A DNA stretch of 12,533 nt from Candidatus Bathyarchaeota archaeon (GTDB lineage: Archaea > Thermoproteota > Bathyarchaeia > TCS64): positions 1-12,533 of the forward strand of contig DAOVEE010000034.1 in the NCBI GenBank assembly GCA_030669135.1, given 5' to 3'. The translations under genes and the position numbers were made by a program. Below are positions 5,683 through 11,524 of the stretch, piece after piece. Under the pieces are notes generated by a model. The model was not told the DNA's origin. It ran no database searches and saw only the letters and a list, made by a program, of their open reading frames with translations. The first letter of the stretch is position 1. Each line of letters begins with the position of its first letter.

Positions 5683-7098
5683 CTAGTATATGGGTGTCAG
5701 GCTTAGGGACGGGTAGCCCGCCGAGTTGTCCTGCTCCAGCGCGTACATGGATGTCTGGGGCTTGACTCCGTCCAGCAGCATGACGCCTCTCCGGTTGTGT
5801 AGCCGTAGGTGTGTGTGGGCCAGGTTGGACGCGTGCTGCCTGATGGCTTCCTCTCCGGGCCTCGAGAGGAGGACTAGGAGGCCGCCTGTGTTGCGGGCGT
5901 GCATCGACTCTGTGTCGAGGAAGCTCCTGCTCTGGGTCTCCGGCCATGTCTTGCCGAGGCGGTCCGTGTAGACTATGTTGAATATGGGCTGCCCCGTCTC
6001 CCGGCGGAGCCTCGAGGCCTCCTCCCTCCATATCCTCTGGCTCATCTTTATGTCGCCCGGGTCGAGGCCTAGGTTCACGGGCGTCTCTTCCTCGGGCAGC
6101 GTCGTGGCTATCCTTAGTAGACGGTGCTGCTCCTCGGCGGTTACTCCGTACTGGTGATCGAACCCGGTTATCCTGTTCACGCTCTCGCCGCTCGGCGGCA
6201 GGAATAGGACGCCCCTCTGGCTGGTTATGAAGCTGGCACGCAGGGGCCCAACTATGATCGCCGGCACGATGGGGGATATGTTCTCTCCCAGCTCGAAGAA
6301 CACCGTGTCGCCTTTTCTGAAGCCGCCGGTTATCTCGTCTAGCCCCGGGTTCCCTGTGTGGTAGTGTCCGTCGGGGTCGGGGTCCGGCCGGTATCTCCTG
6401 GGGTGTCCGACTGGCTTGTTCCGGAATATCGGTAGCACGCGGAAGCCTCTGTGGAGCGTGAAGGCGTGGAGAGGCCTCTCGATGAGGGTGCCTCTCATCT
6501 TGATTATCTCCAGCTCCCTGAAGACGCCGCCGTTCAGGATTTCTCTCCTGAGCGCTATTATGCCGTCTGCCACGAACTCCTCCACGCCGAGGCCGATCTT
6601 CTTGGAGCCCGTGGGCATCTCGGTGATCAGCAGCGTGGTGCAGTAGGTCTGGGCCAATATCTTGCTGAGGATGTGTAGGGTGACGCGGGCGTCTATGGTC
6701 TCTGTGAAGGCGTTGCTCAGCGCGGTGAAGCTGTCTATCACCAGCCTCTTGGCGTGGGTCTCATCTAGGTGGCTCGTTATCATCTCGACTAGTACGTCGA
6801 GGCCCTCCTCCTTCACCGTGACCAGGTCCATCACCTCGAGCCTGCTCCACGTGTCCTTGGCCATGAGGTCCCTGCCCACCCTCGCCATGTACTCGAGGAA
6901 GCTGTGCCTTCCCTCGCTGAGGCTCACGTAGAGGCAGTTCTCTCCCTGTGAGGCTCCCCTGTAGAGGAACTCGCCGCTCATCAGAGTCTTCCCTGTGCCG
7001 GGTTTGCCCGCTATGAGGGTCATGCTTCCCTTGGGGAGGCCGCCTTGTAGTGCCTCGTCGAGGCATCTTACCCCGGTCTCTACTCTATGGTTGTTCAT
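5683..7098 (-). CDS. KaiC-like RecA-fold ATPase with degenerate second domain (possibly GvpD-like)
   Basis: 471-aa protein of the archaeal KaiC/RadA-like superfamily, probably regulatory. The N-terminal domain (about 1-225) is intact: TGVRCLDEALQGGLPKGS (8-25), Walker A GKPGTGKT (31-38), a SLSEGR segment where KaiC carries its catalytic glutamates (one Glu kept), Walker B RLVIDSFTAL (118-127), and the KaiC-typical EEFVADGIIAL (173-183) and LEIIKMRGT (196-204). A second domain from about 247 opens like a KaiC domain (GNPGLDEITGGFRKGD) but has ELGENISPIV where the P-loop should be, so it is unlikely to bind ATP classically. Two-domain KaiC-like proteins and gas-vesicle regulator GvpD-like proteins are both possible relatives. 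It starts with ATG inside the last codons of the upstream 156-residue gene (14-nt overlap), so translation is coupled. Its stop lies 5 bp from the convergent rpl14e stop. Confidence 0.82.
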   Translation of the reverse strand: MNNHRVETGVRCLDEALQGGLPKGSMTLIAGKPGTGKTLMSGEFLYRGASQGENCLYVSLSEGRHSFLEYMARVGRDLMAKDTWSRLEVMDLVTVKEEGLDVLVEMITSHLDETHAKRLVIDSFTALSNAFTETIDARVTLHILSKILAQTYCTTLLITEMPTGSKKIGLGVEEFVADGIIALRREILNGGVFRELEIIKMRGTLIERPLHAFTLHRGFRVLPIFRNKPVGHPRRYRPDPDPDGHYHTGNPGLDEITGGFRKGDTVFFELGENISPIVPAIIVGPLRASFITSQRGVLFLPPSGESVNRITGFDHQYGVTAEEQHRLLRIATTLPEEETPVNLGLDPGDIKMSQRIWREEASRLRRETGQPIFNIVYTDRLGKTWPETQSRSFLDTESMHARNTGGLLVLLSRPGEEAIRQHASNLAHTHLRLHNRRGVMLLDGVKPQTSMYALEQDNSAGYPSLSLTPIY

Positions 7099-7555
7099 CT
7101 TTCAGTACTCCTGGGTTCGACCTGAGCTCTCGGTAGAGCGCCTTGGATATGGCTCGTTTGATGAGCTCCGCGCTGCTTCCCATGGATTCCTGGAGCGCGT
7201 CGATTACCTTGCCGTACTTGAGTGGACTGGTTTTCTCCGAGATTCTCTGGTCCACAAGCGCCGCCCCTGTTCTCCCTAGACACTCCTTGAGGATGTCTTG
7301 GGTTATTCTTTCGAGGAGCGCCGAGCCTTTTTCGAGTCTTGTGAAGAGTATGTGGTCCTTGGAGCTTATCTTCTCTGTGAAGCTGTGCTCGGTGAGGCTG
7401 ATCAGCTCCCTGAGTTGGCACGCGCATATGTGTAGGTTTGTCTGGGTGAGTTGGGGCTCCCCGTTGCCGGGTACCTGTACCAGGAGGATCTCTGAGCCGT
7501 TCTCTATCTGGTTTAGAATCTCTGCGAGGCTGTTGTCTTGTGACTGGAGGGACAA
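7085..7555 (-). CDS. Unknown 156-aa protein between TrmB-like and KaiC-like genes
   Basis: I do not recognise this protein firmly. It is 156 aa, soluble (no signal peptide or membrane segment), with a short strand-like stretch SEILLVQVPG (21-30), then mostly predicted helix. The second half (about 78-145) has a pattern of small helices with KVIDALQESMG (116-126) and AISKALYREL (135-144). This recalls small archaeal helical output domains such as NitrOD5, which occur near KaiC-like proteins, but that is from memory and weak. The start is TTG, supported by AGGAGGA 5 nt upstream. The gene follows the TrmB-like gene by 10 bp and its last 14 nt overlap the KaiC-like gene, so it is expected to be made together with both and may be a partner of the ATPase. 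Cys residues at 44, 46 and 92 are not arranged as a clear metal site. Confidence 0.75.
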   Translation of the reverse strand: MSLQSQDNSLAEILNQIENGSEILLVQVPGNGEPQLTQTNLHICACQLRELISLTEHSFTEKISSKDHILFTRLEKGSALLERITQDILKECLGRTGAALVDQRISEKTSPLKYGKVIDALQESMGSSAELIKRAISKALYRELRSNPGVLKDEQP

Positions 7556-7560
7556 CGGTT

Positions 7561-7567
7561 TCCTCCT
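7561..7567 (-). promoter_or_regulatory. Shine-Dalgarno site overlapping the TrmB-like stop codon
   Basis: On the minus strand AGGAGGA lies 5 nt before the TTG start (complement of 7553-7555) and overlaps the TAG stop of the TrmB-like gene (7566-7568). It fixes the TTG start of the 156-aa gene and implies coupling of translation to the upstream gene. Confidence 0.85.
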
Positions 7568-8546
7568 AGAGGTTTAGCGTTTTTAGGAGGATCTCCTTGT
7601 GGCCGTTGACCAGTAGGAGGCAGATGAGGTCCAGGAGCTCGATGTCTTCTGTGAACATCGCGGACTCGAAGGGTTTCTCGGATCCCCTGGGCGCCAGCTT
7701 CGCTAGTATGAACCGCTCGTTGTCGCTGTTGATGAACAGGATGGGCGTGTTGACCGCCACCTTCTTCACTTGGTAGATGTAGCTGAGCTCTCTGGCTAGG
7801 GGGTTCACCCGTGGGTCGAGGGGGCTATAGAGTTTTATCTCGACGCCGTTCTCCAGCATCTCGTCGAGGAGCCTGTGGGCGGCGTTGAAAAGTATCTCGA
7901 GTCCGTCCTCGGTCGTGACGATGGTGAGCGACTCCTCGCTCTGTCGGATGATCTCGTTGCACTTGCCTTTGATGTCGTGGTCTTGGTCGAGGAACCAGAC
8001 TAGCTTCTTCTGTGGTCCTGCGTCTTCCTTGTGTTTCTCGTGTACGTTTTCTAGATGCTTGATGATGGAGTCGAAGTCTGTGGCCTTCTCTTTCGTGATG
8101 TTGAGTATTGTGTTGAAGGATTCTCCTGGGTTGCTTGGGGCGAACTGTTTTGGGGTTCCCGGTATCTCGACTACTAGCCCGTAGTCTATGAGTTTCTTTA
8201 GTGTGCCGTACACCTTGGTTCTGGGTACGTCGCAGTTGAGGCTGAGTTTTCTGGCTCCGGCTGTGCCTAGGTTGATGAGGCTTAGGTAGACCTTTGATTC
8301 GTACTCGCTAAGGCCGATGTACTCAACGATCTTTGGCCATATTGATACCAAGTCGCTGTACTTTTTCTTGTCTTTAAACCGTGACCTTTTGTTACGGTTA
8401 TACAAGTCAGGTCGTTCCCGGTGGGTTGTTTGGTGGTCGTTATTTGTAGTTGATGTCCCCTCTCTGCGCTTCTTCCTAGATACACCCTTTGGTCTTGGCC
8501 GTTCCTCGCTGAACTTCAAGCAGTTCACCGAACAAAGTGTAACCAA
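7566..8546 (-). CDS. TrmB-family transcriptional regulator (start uncertain)
   Basis: DNA-binding regulator of the archaeal TrmB family, which senses small molecules (often sugars) and represses or activates promoters. The winged helix is clear at about 73-140 in the long form: YIGLSEYESKVYLSLINLG, then DVPRTKVYGTLKKLIDYGLV as recognition helix and wing, then PGTPKQFAPSNP. A helical linker (about 145-175) and a C-terminal alpha/beta domain (about 182-326, with LTIVTTEDGLEILF and ILFINSDNERFIL) follow, as in the family. The longest reading begins at TTG 8546. It adds about 65 basic, Thr/Asn-rich residues with no family counterpart. TTG at 8405 (residue 48) or 8351 (residue 66) would remove most or all of it, but none of these starts has a good Shine-Dalgarno site. 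A TATA box at 8571-8578 fits a leaderless message from near 8548. First gene of a three-gene unit; likely ligand unknown. Confidence 0.85.
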   Translation of the reverse strand: MVTLCSVNCLKFSEERPRPKGVSRKKRREGTSTTNNDHQTTHRERPDLYNRNKRSRFKDKKKYSDLVSIWPKIVEYIGLSEYESKVYLSLINLGTAGARKLSLNCDVPRTKVYGTLKKLIDYGLVVEIPGTPKQFAPSNPGESFNTILNITKEKATDFDSIIKHLENVHEKHKEDAGPQKKLVWFLDQDHDIKGKCNEIIRQSEESLTIVTTEDGLEILFNAAHRLLDEMLENGVEIKLYSPLDPRVNPLARELSYIYQVKKVAVNTPILFINSDNERFILAKLAPRGSEKPFESAMFTEDIELLDLICLLLVNGHKEILLKTLNL

Positions 8547-8570
8547 GTCCTACCCTTTGATATTAGCAAC

Positions 8571-8578
8571 TATATAAT
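8571..8578 (-). promoter_or_regulatory. Candidate TATA box for the TrmB/156-aa/KaiC-like unit
   Basis: On the minus strand this reads ATTATATA, close to the archaeal TATA consensus. A start about 26 bp downstream falls near 8548, next to the TTG at 8546, which would give a leaderless transcript if the long form is right. It lies in the 88-bp AT-rich spacer 8547-8634. Confidence 0.55.
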
Positions 8579-8617
8579 TGGATATCTTGATGTTAGGCAT
8601 AATACTTAAAATCATAG

Positions 8618-8634
8618 AAAAAAAGATAAAAAAA
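8618..8634 (-). terminator. Poly-T terminator after the aminotransferase gene
   Basis: Directly after the TAA stop (8635-8637) the minus strand reads T7-ATC-T7. Runs of T in the non-template strand are the usual intrinsic termination signal in archaea. This separates the aminotransferase message from the TrmB-like unit. Confidence 0.75.
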
Positions 8635-9789
8635 TTAGTATTTAGTGAATACCTTCATCATCGCGCCGACTGCCTTTCCGAGTTCGTCGACGTGACCCAT
8701 CTCAGCCAAGGACATCTCCATGGCGCCGAGCGTCGCAACAAGATCGTTCATGGTGTTGTTGCCCATGTGGCCGACTCGAACCGTCTTTCCTCCCAGCTTG
8801 CCGAGCCCGCCGGCTATGATTACCCGGTACTTCTGGAACATGGTGGTCCTCATCTTTGCGTCGTCCACTCCTTCAGGTACCTTAGGCACCGTGAGGGTGT
8901 GGGCGTTGTGCCCCTCTGCGGGGAAGCTCCCCCAGCCCAGCGCCTTGATTCCCGCCTGGAAAGCCTTGCTGAAGACCTCGTGTCGCTTCCATCTCGTCTC
9001 CAGCCCTTCCTCGAATATTATCCTCAGGGACTCCAGCATGCCGAGAACTAGGCCGGTGGCTGGTGTGGCGAAGTAGCCCCTCGGGCTGTCCATGATGGGT
9101 TTCCAGCGCTTGAGGTTTACGTAGTAGTCGCTGGGTGGGCTCTTCCGTTTCTCGACGGTATCCCACGCCTTGTCGTTGACGCAGAACAGGCTGATGCCCG
9201 GAGGAGCCCCGAGGGCCTTCTGGCTTCCGGTGAGGCAGTAGTCGATGTTCCACTCGTCCATCTTGAGGGGCATTCCGCCTATTCCGCAGACGCTGTCAAC
9301 CACGTACAGCGCGTCGGTGTTCCTCCGTAGCTCTCCTATCTTCTTGAGATCGTTGGCTATGCCGGTGCTGGTGTCGACGTGCTCCACTGTGAATAGCTTG
9401 TACTCGTTGCTGCTGAGCTTCTCCTTGACCATGTTGACGTCCACGGCGTCGCCCCACTCGAACCTGACGCGGTCCACTTCTCCGCCGTGGGCCTCCACGA
9501 TCTCCTCCCACTTCTCGCCGAAGTAGCCGTTCTCTACGCAGAGCACCTTGTCGCCCTTCTCCATGAGGTTGGCGATGGCGGCCTCCATGCCGAGGGTTCC
9601 GCTGCCTGCGAGGAGGAATGGTGTGCCGTCGGTTCCGAATAGTTTTTTCTGTAGTGTTAGTGCCTCAGCGTAGCCTTCGACGAACTCGTTGCTGACGTGG
9701 CTGAGGATGGGCTTCGCTAAAGCCCTGAGGACCCTGGGCGAGACTATGGTGGGCCCTGGGATCATCAGTAGCTCCCGTTCGTTCTTCAA
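8635..9789 (-). CDS. Class V aminotransferase, alanine/serine-glyoxylate (serine-pyruvate) type
   Basis: PLP enzyme of fold type I, class V, close to alanine-glyoxylate and serine-glyoxylate/serine-pyruvate aminotransferases, which typically make glycine from glyoxylate. The 384-aa length is normal. Signatures: LMIPGPTIVSPRVL at the N-terminus (8-21), LLAGSGTLGMEAAIANL (59-75), VEHVDTSTGIANDL near 135-148 (contacts to substrate and cofactor), VVDSVCGIGG with the PLP-ring aspartate, and GSQKALGAPPG with Schiff-base K191. GYFATPATGLVLGMLE and the late VRVGHMGN motif complete the family picture. The start is TTG (complement of 9787-9789), supported by GGTGG 5 nt upstream; ATG at residue 9 is an alternative. 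The gene stands alone, ended by a poly-T tract, and is divergent from ileS. Exact amino donor (Ala, Ser, Asp) cannot be read; a role with GcvPAB in glycine metabolism is inference. Confidence 0.9.
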   Translation of the reverse strand: MKNERELLMIPGPTIVSPRVLRALAKPILSHVSNEFVEGYAEALTLQKKLFGTDGTPFLLAGSGTLGMEAAIANLMEKGDKVLCVENGYFGEKWEEIVEAHGGEVDRVRFEWGDAVDVNMVKEKLSSNEYKLFTVEHVDTSTGIANDLKKIGELRRNTDALYVVDSVCGIGGMPLKMDEWNIDYCLTGSQKALGAPPGISLFCVNDKAWDTVEKRKSPPSDYYVNLKRWKPIMDSPRGYFATPATGLVLGMLESLRIIFEEGLETRWKRHEVFSKAFQAGIKALGWGSFPAEGHNAHTLTVPKVPEGVDDAKMRTTMFQKYRVIIAGGLGKLGGKTVRVGHMGNNTMNDLVATLGAMEMSLAEMGHVDELGKAVGAMMKVFTKY

Positions 9790-10000
9790 TTAATCCACCG
9801 CATTGAAGAAGAGCCTAGGATAATTAACGTTATCGAAAGGCGTGGTGGGAGGGGGAAAAGTGCCCAATATGTTTTTATTTGGTTAGCCAGCCCTTATTTG
9901 CGGTGCGTTTGGTGTCTGGTGACTATAAAATTCTGGCTTAGGCTGTCACTGGGCACGAGGAATAACGTTTTATATTGTAGGGAGTGTTGGGTGGGCTAGC
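9790..10000. other. Divergent spacer between aminotransferase gene and ileS, with nested inverted repeats
   Basis: This 211-bp non-coding stretch holds the promoters of both flanking genes. GTGCCCA (9860-9866) pairs with TGGGCAC (9950-9956), and inside it AGCCAG (9885-9890) pairs with CTGGCT (9933-9938). GTGAC (9920-9924) and GTCAC (9945-9949) form an alternative pairing. TATA-like stretches are at 9871-9878, 9923-9931 and 9967-9976. No tRNA or protein gene is seen. Whether the repeats form an RNA structure or operators, or are chance, is open. Confidence 0.4.
9967..9976 (+). promoter_or_regulatory. Candidate TATA box for ileS
   Basis: GTTTTATATT-type sequence about 30 bp before the ATG at 10001. 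The predicted transcription start near 9997 would give a leaderless or nearly leaderless message. A GGTGGG stretch at 9990-9994 could serve as a Shine-Dalgarno only if transcription starts further upstream. Confidence 0.55.
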
Positions 10001-11524
10001 ATGAGCTATAAGCCGTTGGACAGCAAGGTGGAGATACCGGCGCTTGAGCGCGAGGTCCAGAGGTTCTGGGAGGAGACGGACGCTTACCGTAGACGGGTCG
10101 AGATTCAGGAGGGTGAGGATCGGCCGCACTGGAGTTTCATCGACGGCCCGATTACGGCGAACAACCCCATGGGCGTCCACCACGCGTGGGGCCGTACCTA
10201 CAAGGATCTGTTCGCACGGTACCGTTTCATGAGAGGCTACGAGGTCAGGAACCAGAACGGCTTCGACTGTCAGGGGCTCTGGGTGGAGGTCGAGGTGGAG
10301 AAGGAGCTTGGCTTCGAGTCCAAGCTGGACATCGAGGCGTATGGGCTGGCCGACTTCGTGAAAAAGTGTAAGCAGCGGGTGCTGAAATACTCGGCCATCC
10401 AGACGGAGCAGTCTATACGGCTGGGGATGTGGACTGACTGGAACGACCCGGAGGAGCTCCGTAAGCTGGCCGAGGCATTGGAGACTCCCTTGGAGGAGAC
10501 GACGTACGTGGGCTCAAGGGGGCCCGTGACGGGGACCGCCGAGTGGCTGGTGGGGAACCTGGGGATGCCCGAGCTGGGGGGGAGCTACTACACTCTCAGC
10601 GACGAGAACAACTACATGATATGGGCGGCGCTGAAGAGCTGCCACAAGCGCGGCTGGATATATAATGGGGCGGACGCGATGCCGTGGTGCCCTAGGTGCA
10701 GCACGGGCATAAGCCAGCACGAGATAGTCACCGAGGGGTACCGTGAGCTGACCCACACCAGCGTCTATGTGCTCTTCAGGTTGAGGGATAGGGAGGGGTC
10801 TCTCCTAATCTGGACTACCACGCCCTGGACCCTCACGAGCAACGTCGCCGCCGCAGTCCACCCCGACCTTACCTACGTCAAGGTCAAGTACAGAGACGAG
10901 GTTCTCTACCTCAGTAAGGGCGCCCTGAAGTCGGCTATACAGGATCAGAAGAACGTGGAGGTCTTGGGGGAGCTGAGCGGCGCGGAGATGGACGGTTGGA
11001 GGTACAGCGGCCCCTTCGACGAGCTGCCCCTTATCGAGGAGATGGGTGTGCCCGAGGCCCACAGGGTCATCCTTTGGGACGAGGTGGGCGAGGAGGAGGG
11101 CACGGGTATCGTCCACATTGCGCCGGGGGCCGGCAAGGAGGATCTGATGCTCGGGAAGCAGTATGGGTTACCCGCCCCGGCGCCGCTGGACGACTTCGGC
11201 GTGATCATCGACGGCTTCGGCTGGCTCAGCGGCGTGCACGTCTACGACTCGGCGGAGCCCATATTCGAGGACCTCCGTAAGAAGGATCTGCTTTACAGGA
11301 CTCAGAGGTACACCCACAGGTACCCGGTGTGCTGGCGCTGCGGGAGCGAGCTGGTGTTCAGGCACGTCAGCGAGTGGTTCATCGACATGGGGGAGAAGCT
11401 GGACAAGCCTCTGGAGGAGGTGACCGGGGAGGAGAAGGAGCGGAACCTCCGGTACCAGATCATGGACAGCGCCAACGAGGTGGAGTGGATCCCCGAGTTC
11501 GGGCTCAAGAGGGAGCTTGACTAA
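10001..11524 (+). CDS. ileS: Isoleucyl-tRNA synthetase, N-terminal part, ending at an in-frame TAA
   Basis: Class I synthetase that charges tRNA-Ile. This part (507 codons) begins with ATG and carries the first half of the catalytic Rossmann fold and the whole CP1 editing domain. The HIGH motif is replaced by GVHH (58-61) in NPMGVHHAWGRTYKD. Cys pairs C230/C233 (WCPRC) and C444/C447 (CWRC) bracket the editing domain, as in zinc-binding IleRS. Editing-site signatures are WTTTPWTLTSN and GTGIVHIAPGAGKED. The reading frame is open until TAA at codon 508, then continues in the same frame with perfect IleRS sequence to the window end. The stop follows GLKRELD and precedes LRNMDDW, where related enzymes usually have Trp (DWLRNM). 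A protein ending here would lack the KMSKS loop and anticodon-binding domain and should be inactive alone. Confidence 0.9.
   Translation: MSYKPLDSKVEIPALEREVQRFWEETDAYRRRVEIQEGEDRPHWSFIDGPITANNPMGVHHAWGRTYKDLFARYRFMRGYEVRNQNGFDCQGLWVEVEVEKELGFESKLDIEAYGLADFVKKCKQRVLKYSAIQTEQSIRLGMWTDWNDPEELRKLAEALETPLEETTYVGSRGPVTGTAEWLVGNLGMPELGGSYYTLSDENNYMIWAALKSCHKRGWIYNGADAMPWCPRCSTGISQHEIVTEGYRELTHTSVYVLFRLRDREGSLLIWTTTPWTLTSNVAAAVHPDLTYVKVKYRDEVLYLSKGALKSAIQDQKNVEVLGELSGAEMDGWRYSGPFDELPLIEEMGVPEAHRVILWDEVGEEEGTGIVHIAPGAGKEDLMLGKQYGLPAPAPLDDFGVIIDGFGWLSGVHVYDSAEPIFEDLRKKDLLYRTQRYTHRYPVCWRCGSELVFRHVSEWFIDMGEKLDKPLEEVTGEEKERNLRYQIMDSANEVEWIPEFGLKRELD
11522..11524 (+). other. In-frame ochre stop (TAA) inside ileS
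   Basis: The triplet interrupts an otherwise continuous synthetase frame, with no frame change on either side. Two genes in the window (DUF106 at 4896-4898 and the aminotransferase at 8635-8637) end naturally with TAA, so general reassignment of TAA in this genome is unlikely. TAA differs by two bases from Trp TGG and by one from Tyr TAC/TAT, Gln CAA, Lys AAA, Glu GAA, Leu TTA or Ser TCA. Confidence 0.9.

Noticed and set aside
8583..8590. Shared TATCTTGA between the TrmB-like promoter and the gcvPA repeat (1372-1379), as an autoregulated TrmB operator
   Set aside because: The match extends to only 9 of 13 bases with flanks and the site is not repeated near the TrmB-like gene. An 8-base match in AT-rich spacers is too weak to link the two.
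9790..10000. T-box or other aminoacylation-sensing leader before ileS
   Set aside because: T-boxes are bacterial, no T-box sequence is present, and the TATA box at 9967-9976 predicts a nearly leaderless ileS message that would exclude this stretch.
11522..11524. General reassignment of TAA to an amino acid, or pyrrolysine insertion
   Set aside because: Pyrrolysine uses TAG, not TAA. TAA also serves as the normal stop of the DUF106 and aminotransferase genes, and TAG ends gcvPB, ferredoxin and the three regulatory genes, so neither codon looks reassigned here.
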